From assembly GCA_025451035.1 (NCBI GenBank), contig JANWLE010000054.1, positions 1 through 56,602 of the forward strand: a stretch of 56,602 nt of DNA. Reading direction: 5' to 3'. The position numbers were made by a program, and so were the translations under genes. This DNA comes from Solirubrobacteraceae bacterium. Lineage in GTDB: Bacteria > Actinomycetota > Thermoleophilia > Solirubrobacterales > Solirubrobacteraceae. Below, one piece after another: positions 1 to 10,550 of this stretch. Each line of letters starts with the position of its first letter. Within the stretch, counting starts at the first letter, position 1. The notes beneath the pieces are model-generated. The model saw only the letters and a program-made list of their open reading frames with translations. It ran no database searches and had not been told where the DNA came from.

Positions 1-54
1 CTTAGGTCGTTGCCCGCCCAGTAAACGTGGACCCGAGCACGTGTGCAGAATCCG

Positions 55-76
55 TTGTTTGCACTTTTGTTTGCAC
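55..76. repeat. Tandem 10-bp direct repeat TTGTTTGCAC
   Basis: Two exact copies of TTGTTTGCAC (55-64 and 67-76) are separated by two bases. They lie on the 3' side of the minus-strand tRNA, where integrating elements often leave attachment or arm-type sites. No integrase is inside the window, so the link to an element is only a possibility. The remainder of 1-112 shows no gene. Confidence 0.4.
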
Positions 77-112
77 CCCGCTCTGATCATCGTCCGCGGG
101 CGCATGACAAGC

Positions 113-142
113 TAAGAAAAAAGGCTCTACAGAGCCCTTTTT
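113..142 (-). terminator. Rho-independent terminator of the tRNA
   Basis: Read on the minus strand, a GGCTCT/AGAGCC stem with a two-base loop is flanked by A-rich and T-rich arms and ends in a T run, just after the tRNA 3' end. The A and T tracts make it potentially bidirectional. Confidence 0.8.
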
Positions 143-147
143 CTCAG

Positions 148-244
148 TGCGCCCGGCGGGAATCGAACCCGCGGCCTGCGGTTTGAAAGACCGCTGCTCT
201 TCTCCACCGATAAACGTTGGATTTGACCACTGAGCTACGGGCGC
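148..244 (-). tRNA. tRNA-Glu(TTC)-like, with 23-nt D-loop insertion
   Basis: On the minus strand the acceptor GCGCCCG (244-238) pairs with CGGGCGC (155-149). The anticodon arm is GCGGT-CTTTCAA-ACCGC, which puts TTC at positions 34-36. The T arm is GCGGG-TTCGATT-CCCGC. The D arm starts GCTC and closes GAGC, but its loop is about 23 nt too long: a segment bounded by duplicated GTGG (plus-strand CCAC at 204-207 and 227-230) is inserted. Removing one 23-nt unit leaves a normal 74-nt tRNA. The D stem is not the GTCT type usual in bacterial tRNA-Glu, so identity and function are less certain than the fold. No CCA is encoded. Confidence 0.65.
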
Positions 245-260
245 CTGGTCAGGTCCCTAC

Positions 261-266
261 AGGATA
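261..266 (-). promoter_or_regulatory. Candidate -10 box (TATCCT) of the tRNA
   Basis: TATCCT on the minus strand lies about 16 bases before the tRNA 5' end, so a transcript start near 254 would give a short 5' leader. No convincing -35 was seen. Confidence 0.3.
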
Positions 267-369
267 TGAACTTACACGGAACGAGCCGGCAACGTCGCGT
301 TCTGGGCCCTTCGTGTGCTCGATGCCAAGTGTAGGGCCGATCGAGCAGACACCGCAGCGGTCGGGGTAA

Positions 370-383
370 CGAACATCTGTTCG
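370..383. promoter_or_regulatory. LexA (SOS) box of uvrA
   Basis: CGAACATCTGTTCG is a perfect CGAAC-N4-GTTCG palindrome, the LexA site of Gram-positive bacteria. It lies 21 bp before the uvrA start and just upstream of the -10 box at 390-395, where a bound repressor would block RNA polymerase. The match is seen directly; LexA control is the family expectation for uvrA. Confidence 0.9.
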
Positions 384-389
384 CGCTCG

Positions 390-395
390 TAATAT
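390..395 (+). promoter_or_regulatory. -10 box (TAATAT) of uvrA
   Basis: TAATAT ends nine bases before the uvrA ATG, so transcription would begin within about three bases of the start codon, giving a nearly leaderless mRNA. No Shine-Dalgarno sequence is present, which agrees. Confidence 0.6.
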
Positions 396-404
396 GAGTG
401 TCTC

Positions 405-3397
<2,993 letters not shown>

Positions 3398-3401
<4 letters not shown>

Positions 3402-3997
3402 GTGTCCACGCCGCGCGCGAGCTCGCGCGCCGGGCACGGTTGTGGGGCGTGAAGTGGCGCTGGTATGAGCGCAACTCGCTGCCGTGGCGCAGGGCGCGGA
3501 TCCACTGGCATTTCCTGCGCCGCGAAGCGTTCCTGCGCTGGCCGGTGCACGGCAATGTGTTGGAGGCCCTCGACGAGGGGCGCCTTGAGATCGGCGCGGG
3601 GACGCTGCTCGAGCCGCAAGTGTGGATCACCGCGCCCGACTGCGCGCGCGTGCGGATCGGCGCGGGAACGTTCTTGAACAACGGCGTGATGATCGCCGCG
3701 CAAGAGCTCGTGGAGATCGGGGATCACTGCATGCTCGCCAACGGCTGCTTCGTCACCGACTCAAGCCACCGCTACGAGGATCCCGAGAAGCCGATCACGT
3801 GGCAGGGCTTCTGCTCCAAGGGACAGACCAGGATCGGCGATAACTGCTGGCTTGGTATGAACGTCGTAGTGACCAGTGGCGTGACGATTGGCGAGCGCTG
3901 CGTGATCGGCGCGAACAGCGTCGTGACCGGCGACATCGAGCCGTTCTCGCTCGCGGTGGGCGCGCCCGCTCGCGTGATCCGCCAGATCCCGCACTGA
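3398..3997 (+). CDS. Hexapeptide-repeat acyltransferase (maltose/xenobiotic O-acetyltransferase type)
   Basis: This 199-aa protein is a left-handed beta-helix transferase, expected to form trimers and move an acetyl group from acetyl-CoA to a sugar or other hydroxyl. Hexapeptide turns are visible around residues 65-190 (for example [32 protein letters not shown]). The DSSHRYEDP segment carries the likely catalytic histidine, and VGAPARVI is the usual C-terminal end of the family. The ATG chosen overlaps the uvrA stop (ATGA), which excludes the longer reading with 72 extra residues. The helical basic N-terminus of about 55 residues is not explained by the domain. The substrate cannot be told. 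Confidence 0.85.
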
Positions 3998-4036
3998 AAA
4001 CCTGCCAGAAGCGCAGCCCGGCGGTGCACGAGCGGC

Positions 4037-4042
4037 TACCGT
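4037..4042 (+). promoter_or_regulatory. -10 box (TACCGT), leaderless type
   Basis: TACCGT ends seven bases before the nitroreductase ATG at 4050; no Shine-Dalgarno is seen. It fits the recurrent TANNNT-N7-start pattern of the window. Confidence 0.4.
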
Positions 4043-4049
4043 CTAGGCA

Positions 4050-4709
4050 ATGGAGCTGTTCGATTGCATGCGCAACGCGCCGACGACCCGCCGCTTTAGC
4101 GCCGAGCCGGTCTCGCGCGAGACCCTCCTTGATGTTCTCGAGCACGCGCGCTTCGCACCCAGCGGCGGCAACCGTCAGGGCTGGCGTGTCATAGCCGTCA
4201 CGCAGGCCGAGCGCCGACGCGCGCTGCGCGACCTCTACCTTCCCCATTGGCGGGCCTACCTGGAGCAGACCGGCGGCGCACGGATGCTCGCCGAACCGGA
4301 GGGCTTCGATCCCGTGCGTGTGCGGATGCTCAAACGCGCCGACGAATACGCCAACCATCTGGACAAGGTCCCGCTTCATCTCGTCGTCGGCGTGCGAATC
4401 GCCGACCTCGCCATTACCGACGCGGAGCTTGACCGCCTGAGCATCGTCGGCGGCGCCTCCGTCTATCCGTTCGTCCAGAACATCCTGCTCGGCCTGCGCG
4501 CCCACGGTCTGGGGGCCGCGCTGACAACGCTGCTCGTGCCCGCCGAGAAGCAGGTCAAGGAGCTGCTGGGAATTCCCGACGACATCGCGCTCGCTGCGTA
4601 CATCGGCGTGGGCCATCGCGCCGAGGCATGGCCTGAGAGGCTCAGCCGCAACCCGCCCCAGCAGTTCGCCTTCGCGGAGCGCTGGGGCGAGCCACTCGCA
4701 TCGGACTGA
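4050..4709 (+). CDS. Nitroreductase family protein
   Basis: A 219-aa flavoprotein of the nitroreductase fold, which normally binds FMN as a dimer and reduces nitro compounds, quinones or other acceptors with NAD(P)H. The N-terminal TTRRFSAEPV and APSGGNRQGW motifs are the FMN-contacting arginine and serine/glycine segments of the family. NILLGLRAHGLGAALTT (about residues 147-163) and a late IGVGHRAE segment match the C-terminal half. It faces the pantothenate operon convergently with a 12-bp gap. The physiological substrate is unknown; many paralogues occur in actinobacteria. Confidence 0.85.
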   Translation: MELFDCMRNAPTTRRFSAEPVSRETLLDVLEHARFAPSGGNRQGWRVIAVTQAERRRALRDLYLPHWRAYLEQTGGARMLAEPEGFDPVRVRMLKRADEYANHLDKVPLHLVVGVRIADLAITDAELDRLSIVGGASVYPFVQNILLGLRAHGLGAALTTLLVPAEKQVKELLGIPDDIALAAYIGVGHRAEAWPERLSRNPPQQFAFAERWGEPLASD

Positions 4710-4721
4710 TCCGCCCGTCCG

Positions 4722-5615
4722 TCAGGCGTTCTCAGAGAGCTGCTGGCGCAGCTCTGCGAGCTCCCCAGGGTCGATCGAGTAGGTGTACTCGCTCGTCGGG
4801 AACTGGCCGGCCCGCACCTCGCCTGCGTAGCTGCGCAGCGCCTCGAGGATCTGCGGGCGAAGCTCCGCATAGCGCTTGACAAAACGCGGGCTGCCCCACT
4901 CGTACAGGCCGAGCAGATCGTGCCAGACGAGCACCTGGCCGTCAGTGGCACTGCCGGCGCCGATGCCGATCACGGGTATCTCGATCCGCTCCATCGCGAC
5001 CTCGGCGACGGGAGCTGGTATCGCCTCGAAGACGATCGCGCAACAGCCAGCTGCCTGCAGGGCGAGCGCGTCCTCGACCACTCCTCGCGCGCGCTCCGCG
5101 GTGCGGCCCTGCGCCTTGAAGCCGCCGAGCGCGGTCGCCGTCTGCGGCGTCAGGCCGACATGGCCGACCACCGGTATGCCTGTCTGGGCGATCGCGCGCG
5201 CGCGATCGATCATGACGCCCCCGCCCTCCAACTTGACGGCGTCGCAACCGGCCTCCTTGACGAAGCGCTGCGCGGTGGTGACCGCCTGCTCGTTGGAGAC
5301 CTCATAGGAGCCGAACGGCAGATCGCCGACGAGCAGCGGGCTGCGCAGCCCGCGGCGCACCGCCTTAACAAGCACCAGCAGTTCATCGACGGTCACCGGG
5401 ACGGTCGAGTCGTAGCCGAGGACCGTCATCGCGGCGGTGTCCCCGACGAGCACGAGATCCACGCCCGCCTCCTCGACGATCCTCGCGCTGGGGTAGTCGT
5501 AACAGGTGACCATGACCAGCGGCTCGCCCCTGTGCTTGTGGTCCAGCAACGCTGGGATGGTCATCGGCAGTCGCTCACGTGTGGAGGACACCTTGATCAT
5601 TGGCTCGGTTGACAT
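4722..5615 (-). CDS. panB: 3-methyl-2-oxobutanoate hydroxymethyltransferase
   Basis: PanB transfers a hydroxymethyl group from methylenetetrahydrofolate to ketoisovalerate, giving ketopantoate, the first step to pantothenate and CoA. The 297-aa barrel protein shows MVTCYDYPSARI, VLVGDTAAMTVLGYDST (metal-binding Asp), LPFGSYE, VKLEGGG, GHVGLTPQ and IGIGAG, the standard family motifs. GGAG lies 8 bases before the ATG, supporting this start. It is the last gene of a minus-strand operon DUF2520-panC-panD-panB, 37 bp behind panD. Confidence 0.97.
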   Translation of the reverse strand: MSTEPMIKVSSTRERLPMTIPALLDHKHRGEPLVMVTCYDYPSARIVEEAGVDLVLVGDTAAMTVLGYDSTVPVTVDELLVLVKAVRRGLRSPLLVGDLPFGSYEVSNEQAVTTAQRFVKEAGCDAVKLEGGGVMIDRARAIAQTGIPVVGHVGLTPQTATALGGFKAQGRTAERARGVVEDALALQAAGCCAIVFEAIPAPVAEVAMERIEIPVIGIGAGSATDGQVLVWHDLLGLYEWGSPRFVKRYAELRPQILEALRSYAGEVRAGQFPTSEYTYSIDPGELAELRQQLSENA

Positions 5616-5652
5616 GCGCTGGCTCCTATCTGACGCTGGTTGACGCCCGGCG

Positions 5653-6072
5653 CTAGTCGGACAGGCCCGCTGTGAGCGGAACCTGAGGGGACGTGAGCAG
5701 GGTCGCCACTGCGTCGTCGACGGTGATGATGCGGTTGGTGTTCGCCTCCACGTGTACGACGCGAGGCTGGTAATGCTCGAGCTCCACGCTCGAGTACTGC
5801 GCGTAGGAGATGACGATCACGGTGTCACCGCGGTGCACCAGGCGGGCGGCGGCGCCGTTGACCTTGATCTCGCCAGTCCCACGCTCACCGGCGATCGTGT
5901 AGGTCTCAAAGCGGGAGCCGTTGTCGACGTCCACCACATGCACCTGCTCGTGCTCGAGCATGTCGGCGGCCTCCAACAGATCGGGGTCGACCGTGATCGA
6001 CCCGACGTAGTGCAGGTCGCAGTCGGTTACGGTCGCCCGGTGGATCTTTGACTTGAGCATCGTTCGCTGCAT
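5653..6072 (-). CDS. panD: Aspartate 1-decarboxylase proenzyme
   Basis: PanD makes beta-alanine from L-aspartate for pantothenate synthesis. The 139-aa proenzyme cleaves itself to create a pyruvoyl cofactor. With this start the cleavage pair is Gly24-Ser25 in HYVGSITVD, the same position as in the well-studied enzymes. [13 protein letters not shown] and the [21 protein letters not shown] segment are typical. The C-terminal tail after VEANTN is longer than in Escherichia coli and resembles actinobacterial versions. It lies between panC and panB in the same transcript. Confidence 0.97.
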   Translation of the reverse strand: MQRTMLKSKIHRATVTDCDLHYVGSITVDPDLLEAADMLEHEQVHVVDVDNGSRFETYTIAGERGTGEIKVNGAAARLVHRGDTVIVISYAQYSSVELEHYQPRVVHVEANTNRIITVDDAVATLLTSPQVPLTAGLSD

Positions 6073-6113
6073 CTGGCTGTTGGGTCTCCTGGGTCGCTTT
6101 GAACGGGTCCGCT

Positions 6114-7076
6114 CTATTGAGCGATCAGTGCGGCTTTTTGCCGCGCCTCGCCGGGATGCTCCCGGTGCGGCAGGGGGTCTGCCTGTAGCTGGGGTGAGCG
6201 GTTGGCCTGTGAAAGGTCGGCTGGCGGCACCGCCGGCTCCAGCCTCACGTTGTCGATAAGCCTGGTGGCGCCCACGCGAGCAGCGATCGCGAGCAGTGCC
6301 GGTGCGGTGAGCTCCGCGAGATCCTCGAGCGTCTCGGGATCGACGAGCGCCAGGTACTCGGGCTCCAGGCCGAAGGGCGCCATCGCGCCGCGCGCGCCAG
6401 CGAGCAGCCGCTCGCTGCGCCGCTCGCCGTTGCCGGCCAGCTCGCGCGCGGCCTCCAGTGCGCAGAACAGCGCTAGGGCCTGCGCGCGCTCGTCGGGGCT
6501 GAGATGGGCGTTGCGGCTGGACATCGCGAGACCGCCGGTCTCGCGGACGGTCGGGCAGGTCTCGATTTGCACCGGCAGATTCAGATCCTCGACTAGGCGC
6601 TTGATGACGACGACCTGCTGGGCGTCCTTCTGTCCGAAGAACGCGACGTCCGGGAGCGTCATGTTGAGCAGCTTCGTCACGACGGTCGTGACACCACGGA
6701 AGTGGCCGTTGCCGCGCACCGCGCCCTCTAGGCGATCGGTGATTCCGAGCACCTCGACCGAGGTGGCAAAGCCGGCCGGGTACACCTCTTCCAACGTGGG
6801 GGCGAACAGGATGTCGGCGCCCGCCTCGTGCGCCAGTCGGCTGTCGCGCTCCTGTTGGCGCGGGTAGCCTTCGAGGTCGGTCGGCTCGTTGAACTGCATC
6901 GGGTTTACGAACAGAGAGACGACGACGAGCTCACACGCTTGGCGGGCTCGCCTTATCAGCGACAGGTGCCCGTCGTGCAGGGCGCCCATCGTCGGCACCA
7001 GGCCGATGCGCAGGCCATTGCGGCGGGCCGGCTCGAGCTCGCAGCGCAGCTCCTTGACGGTGGTGATCCTCTTCAT
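6114..7076 (-). CDS. panC: Pantothenate synthetase
   Basis: PanC joins pantoate and beta-alanine with ATP through a pantoyl-adenylate. [13 protein letters not shown] near residue 28 holds the HxGH nucleotide-binding motif, [12 protein letters not shown] binds pantoate, and FFGQKDAQQ plus a late MSSRNAHLS form the KMSKS-like loop. At 320 aa it is about 35-40 residues longer than usual because of a hydrophilic C-terminal tail after the end of the second domain. It overlaps the upstream DUF2520 gene by four bases, so the two are translationally coupled. Confidence 0.97.
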   Translation of the reverse strand: MKRITTVKELRCELEPARRNGLRIGLVPTMGALHDGHLSLIRRARQACELVVVSLFVNPMQFNEPTDLEGYPRQQERDSRLAHEAGADILFAPTLEEVYPAGFATSVEVLGITDRLEGAVRGNGHFRGVTTVVTKLLNMTLPDVAFFGQKDAQQVVVIKRLVEDLNLPVQIETCPTVRETGGLAMSSRNAHLSPDERAQALALFCALEAARELAGNGERRSERLLAGARGAMAPFGLEPEYLALVDPETLEDLAELTAPALLAIAARVGATRLIDNVRLEPAVPPADLSQANRSPQLQADPLPHREHPGEARQKAALIAQ

Positions 7077-7843
7077 GCCGCGACCGCCTCTGTGGCCAGC
7101 GCGCGTGTTGCGCGGGCGAGTGAATCGAACAGCTCCAGCAGCTCCGGTGCGCGCTCGGCCACCGCTCGACGTTGGCGCTCGACGGTTGCCTCATCGCCGC
7201 GCGCGATCGGCCCGGTCAGAGCACGCTGGCCGCCCGCCGCCCAGTTGCTGACCGTCTGGGCTATGAGCGGCACGAGCGCCTGGCGGTCGCATCCGGCGCT
7301 CAGCGCGATCCGCTCGGCGGCGCTCTCGAGCGTGACCAGGAAGTTGGAAGCGATCGACGCCGCCGCGTGGTAGGCGGCCCGGTCGGCATCGTCGATCTCG
7401 AGTGCGTGCATGCCGAGACTCTCGGCCAGCTGCCGGGCGACGGAGAGCCCCGTGTCGCTACCCGCCGCCACGGCGGCGGCGCAGCCGTCCAGGACATGCG
7501 GCTGCTCGTCGGTGACGCTCATCAGGGGGTGCAGCGAGAAACGCTCACCGGGAGGTATGGGGAAGAGCGCCTCGAGCGTACTCGCACCAGAGCAATGCCC
7601 CACCAGAGGGCACCTGCCGCTGAGCTCCAGGCGCTTAAAGAGCGCTCGCGCGGCAATCTGGATCTCACGGTCGGGGACGCACAGCAGCACGACCTGCGCA
7701 TCAAGCAGGTCGTCGGCCGCGTAGTCACGCGGGAGCGGCCCGGCGAGCGCATAGCCGGCCTGCCGCAGGCTCGCAGCAAAAGCACGACCGACACGGCCAG
7801 GGCCGACGATCGCTACACGACGGGCGGAGTTGACTTGGCTCAC
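7073..7843 (-). CDS. Rossmann/DUF2520 NAD(P)-binding protein of the pantothenate operon
   Basis: The 256-aa protein begins with a dinucleotide-binding Rossmann motif (VAIVGPGRVGRAFA) and continues with the all-helical DUF2520 domain (ARQLAESLG, then AAYHAAASIASNFLVTL). It resembles ketopantoate reductase and 6-phosphogluconate-dehydrogenase-like enzymes in layout. It is the first gene of the panC-panD-panB operon and overlaps panC by 4 bp; in mycobacteria a DUF2520 gene also sits next to panC. No panE is present here, so ketopantoate reduction is a reasonable candidate role, but this is inferred from position only. Confidence 0.85.
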   Translation of the reverse strand: MSQVNSARRVAIVGPGRVGRAFAASLRQAGYALAGPLPRDYAADDLLDAQVVLLCVPDREIQIAARALFKRLELSGRCPLVGHCSGASTLEALFPIPPGERFSLHPLMSVTDEQPHVLDGCAAAVAAGSDTGLSVARQLAESLGMHALEIDDADRAAYHAAASIASNFLVTLESAAERIALSAGCDRQALVPLIAQTVSNWAAGGQRALTGPIARGDEATVERQRRAVAERAPELLELFDSLARATRALATEAVAA

Positions 7844-7986
7844 AGGGATCGATCCAGTTCCCAGGCGGGATACCGGTCGCTACTAGGTACAAGACGACAA
7901 TCGCGGGTACATCCCGGGCCAGCCGATGATGGCCCACTGAGCAGATTATACATCCTGTCGGATAGCCCGCCTAGGGCCTGACGGCG

Positions 7987-9867
7987 GTGGCCCTCGCTCG
8001 AGACGGCTGCATGGCCTCCTCATCGAGCCTCTTTGAGGCGAACCTCTCTCCGGATAGCTGGCTAGGATCACGGTCCGTGTCAACTCCACCCGCAGACGCG
8101 TCCCAGTCAGCCGACGAGCGTCGCGAGGCGCTCAAGGATCTCTACAAGCTCACACACGCCTGCGAGCGCTGCACCGAGCTGGCCGCCACGCGCAAGACGG
8201 TCGTCTTCGGGGCGGGCAACGCCGATGCGGACCTCATGTTCGTGGGGGAGGCGCCCGGCGCCAGCGAGGACGAGCAGGGGCTGCCGTTCGTCGGTCAGGC
8301 CGGCAAGCTCCTGGAGAAGCTGCTGGGAGAGATCGGCCTGGAGCGCAAGGACGTCTTTATCTGCAACACCCTCAAGTGCCTAAGGCACAACTCTTTGGTT
8401 CAGCTCGGCGATGGCTCGTGGGAGCGCATCGGGAGGCTGGTTCGCTCGCGCTACTCGGGCGAGGTCATGTCGGTCGACGAGCGAGGCATGCTGGTTCGTC
8501 GCCGTGTTACCGGCTGGCATGCCACCCCGCTCGCCGGTCGTCGTGTGTTTCGTCTCACCTACCGATCCTGCAAGAACGCAGAAGCCGGCGGTGTGGGCAT
8601 AGAGCTCACGGGCGATCACCCCGTCCTGACCGAGCGTGGATACGTTCCGGTCGAAGAGCTCCGGTCTTCAGATCGGATCGCGACGGGCCAAGGCCTCAGC
8701 GCGCTCGCCGCAGATGTGGTGTACGGGTCAGTTCTCGGGGACGGCTGTTTGCAGAGCAAGTATTCATGCCTCAGCTTCTCCCATTCTCAGAGGCAGGCCG
8801 AGTACGCGCGCTTCAAGGCGGATCTGCTCGCCGAGTTGACCACGGAGGTGGAGGAGCGCGAAGTTGCCGCGGTCGTGGGTGGCCGCGGCCACGGAGTCGT
8901 GCTGGTGCGAACGCTTGCGCATCGGGCTCTGCGCGTGATACGTCAGGATTTCTACCGGCCCCATAAGGTGGTTCCGTCGTGGATGGCCGACGAGCTGAAC
9001 GCGCGGATACTGGCTTTTTGGTTCATGGACGATGGCTACATGCGGACTCGGAGTGGAGGACGGCGACCGCTGGCCGAGATCGCCACGGTCGGATTCTCAG
9101 ACGGTGACCTACAGATTCTGTTGCGTGGGCTTCTGCGACTGGGTCTGCCAGCGAAGGCGATGCGCAGACGGCTCTATTTCGACGTGCCGACCACCGAGCG
9201 TCTGAGCGAGTTGATCGCTCCCTATATCCCAGCGTCCATGCGATACAAGCTTCACCCCGACGTCGAGGCGCGGATTCCGTTCGATCCCTCGCGTCTTGAT
9301 CGCGGTCCGACCGCAGTTCTCTATGACGAGGTCGAGGTCGAGGACATCACCGAACACGAGCGGTATGACGTCACGTTCTTCTGCATAGACGTGGAGGACA
9401 CACACAACTTCGTGACCGCAGGAGGCGTGGTCCACAACTGCCGTCCCCCAGGCAACCGTGACCCGCAGCCGGTGGAGATCGAGAACTGTCGGGAGTATCT
9501 GTACCGTCAGGTCGAGCTGATTCAGCCCAAGGTGATCTGCACGCTGGGCAACTTCTCCACCAAGCTCCTGCGCGGCGACACGACCGGGATCACGCGCCTG
9601 CACGGGCAGCCGGAGGTGCTCACGCTCGGCCGGCGTGCCGTGCGCCTGTACCCAATCTTCCACCCTGCCGCCGCGCTTTACACACCCAGGATGCTCGAGA
9701 CTCTGCGGGAGGACTTCAAGCGGATACCGGAGCTGCTGGCATTGGGTGTCCTCGAGCAGCCGGAGTTCCTGGAGGAGGTTCCCGAGCCTGCGCTCGAGGC
9801 GGAGGAACCCGAGCAGCCCAGCGACGGTGAGCAGCCGGCCGAGCCCGATCAGCTGGGTCTTTTCTGA
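7987..9867 (+). CDS. Family 4 uracil-DNA glycosylase precursor with intein
   Basis: The 626-aa precursor splits into an N-extein (residues 1-130), an intein (131-484) and a C-extein (485-626). The joined 272-aa exteins form a thermostable-type UDG that removes uracil from DNA: motif [12 protein letters not shown] near 88, motif HPAAALY late, and four Fe-S cysteines C59, C62, C485 and C501. After splicing the junction reads TLKCRPPGNR, the canonical family 4 sequence. The open frame starts at a GTG (7987), but GTG at 8077 lies 8 bases after a TAGGAT box and may be the true leaderless start; it would remove 30 residues with no family similarity. The C-terminal tail is Glu/Pro-rich. Confidence 0.93.
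   Translation: MALARDGCMASSSSLFEANLSPDSWLGSRSVSTPPADASQSADERREALKDLYKLTHACERCTELAATRKTVVFGAGNADADLMFVGEAPGASEDEQGLPFVGQAGKLLEKLLGEIGLERKDVFICNTLKCLRHNSLVQLGDGSWERIGRLVRSRYSGEVMSVDERGMLVRRRVTGWHATPLAGRRVFRLTYRSCKNAEAGGVGIELTGDHPVLTERGYVPVEELRSSDRIATGQGLSALAADVVYGSVLGDGCLQSKYSCLSFSHSQRQAEYARFKADLLAELTTEVEEREVAAVVGGRGHGVVLVRTLAHRALRVIRQDFYRPHKVVPSWMADELNARILAFWFMDDGYMRTRSGGRRPLAEIATVGFSDGDLQILLRGLLRLGLPAKAMRRRLYFDVPTTERLSELIAPYIPASMRYKLHPDVEARIPFDPSRLDRGPTAVLYDEVEVEDITEHERYDVTFFCIDVEDTHNFVTAGGVVHNCRPPGNRDPQPVEIENCREYLYRQVELIQPKVICTLGNFSTKLLRGDTTGITRLHGQPEVLTLGRRAVRLYPIFHPAAALYTPRMLETLREDFKRIPELLALGVLEQPEFLEEVPEPALEAEEPEQPSDGEQPAEPDQLGLF
8063..8068 (+). promoter_or_regulatory. -10 box (TAGGAT) for UDG, leaderless from GTG 8077
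   Basis: TAGGAT ends eight bases before an in-frame GTG at 8077. This matches the spacing seen at other genes in the window and argues for that start rather than 7987. Confidence 0.45.
8377..9438 (+). other. Intein with LAGLIDADG homing endonuclease (354 aa)
   Basis: The intein begins at Cys131 ([13 protein letters not shown], block A) and ends VVHN484 before Cys485. Block B has TGDH at residues 208-211. The endonuclease core has two LAGLIDADG helices, VYGSVLGDG (245-253) and [10 protein letters not shown] (341-350), each with its acidic residue. Block F is [15 protein letters not shown] and block G is GGVVHN/C. All nucleophiles (Cys1, block B His, penultimate His, terminal Asn, Cys+1) are present, so it looks splicing- and homing-competent. 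It lies exactly at a cluster-ligand cysteine of the host enzyme. Confidence 0.95.
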
Positions 9868-9966
9868 GCGGTCGGGCCGGCGCACGCACCCGAGCATCGT
9901 CCAACACGCTAAAGGTTGCGGCTAGTCCCGCCGATAAGCGGGATATCTCCATCCTCCCGTAGTGTC

Positions 9967-10006
9967 AAGGGCCGGCTCGCGAACTCCTCTGCGGGCCGGC
10001 CCTTTC
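9967..10006 (+). terminator. Terminator after UDG
   Basis: A perfect 10-bp stem (AAGGGCCGGC at 9967-9976 with GCCGGCCCTT at 9995-10004) has an 18-nt loop and a short T-containing end. It separates the UDG from the tsaE operon. Confidence 0.75.
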
Positions 10007-10014
10007 TGTGAAGC

Positions 10015-10020
10015 TAGAGT
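10015..10020 (+). promoter_or_regulatory. -10 box (TAGAGT) of the tsaE operon
   Basis: TAGAGT directly follows the UDG terminator and ends seven bases before a GTG at 10028. The same TAGAGT-N7-start arrangement occurs before rex and before the ORF at 34383. Confidence 0.5.
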
Positions 10021-10027
10021 TCAGGAC

Positions 10028-10111
10028 GTGCCCGTCACGAGACTCGAGCAGATGCGGGCCTGCGCTCGAGCAGGTCGTGCCCAGGAGCCGTGTGATGGGC
10101 CACTCGTCTGA
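10028..10111 (+). CDS. Possible 27-aa leader peptide upstream of tsaE
   Basis: A GTG seven bases after the TAGAGT box opens a 27-codon frame that ends at TGA 10109-10111, overlapping the tsaE start (10095) in another frame. The tsaE Shine-Dalgarno AGGAG lies inside it. It could couple or tune tsaE translation. There is no protein similarity to support it; the case rests on promoter spacing alone. Confidence 0.3.
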   Translation: MPVTRLEQMRACARAGRAQEPCDGPLV

Positions 10112-10550
10112 CCAACGGGCGGTGGCTCGCAGCTGGACCCTTGAAACATCCTCGGCGCAGGAGACAGAGGGCCTTGCCGCCGAGCTCGCACCGATGCTGA
10201 AAGCCGGTGACGTCGTCCTGCTCAAGGGCGAGCTCGGAACCGGCAAGACGACTTTCGTAAGGGGCGTGGTTCACGCGCTGGGAATCAAAGATGCTGTGAA
10301 CAGCCCTACGTTCAGTATCGGACACCGCTATGTCGGCGAGCACACAACCGTTTCGCATCTGGACCTGTATCGCCTGGGGATGCTCGAGGAAGAGGACCCA
10401 GGGCTCTTGGGCGACTACCTCACGGGCGAGGAGATCGCGCTGATCGAGTGGCCGGACGCCGCCCATGGTCTGCTCGGCGAGCCGCGGCTTGAGATCAAGA
10501 TCAGCCACCGCGGTCAGGACAAGCGGCTGATCGAGGTGTCACAGCGATGA
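10095..10550 (+). CDS. tsaE: tRNA t6A biosynthesis ATPase TsaE
   Basis: TsaE is the small ATPase that resets the TsaB-TsaD complex during t6A37 modification of ANN-decoding tRNAs. Walker A GELGTGKTTF is near residue 47 of the 151-aa reading, followed by the family segments SPTFSIGHRY, HLDLYRL and IEWPD. The ATG at 10095 has AGGAG seven bases upstream and gives the usual family length; the open frame extends 29 codons further upstream without similarity. It is the first of four t6A/ribosome-maturation genes, overlapping tsaB by 4 bp. Confidence 0.93.
   Translation: MGHSSDQRAVARSWTLETSSAQETEGLAAELAPMLKAGDVVLLKGELGTGKTTFVRGVVHALGIKDAVNSPTFSIGHRYVGEHTTVSHLDLYRLGMLEEEDPGLLGDYLTGEEIALIEWPDAAHGLLGEPRLEIKISHRGQDKRLIEVSQR

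Noticed and set aside
24-112. Possible CRISPR or phage remnant left of the tRNA
   Set aside because: Only one short repeat pair (55-76), no repeat-spacer periodicity, and no integrase within the window.
148-244. Selenocysteine tRNA
   Set aside because: The anticodon loop CTTTCAA gives TTC, not TCA, and the long variable arm and extended acceptor stem are missing.
148-244. Group I intron in the tRNA
   Set aside because: The extra segment is only 23 nt and in the D loop; a group I intron is over 200 nt.
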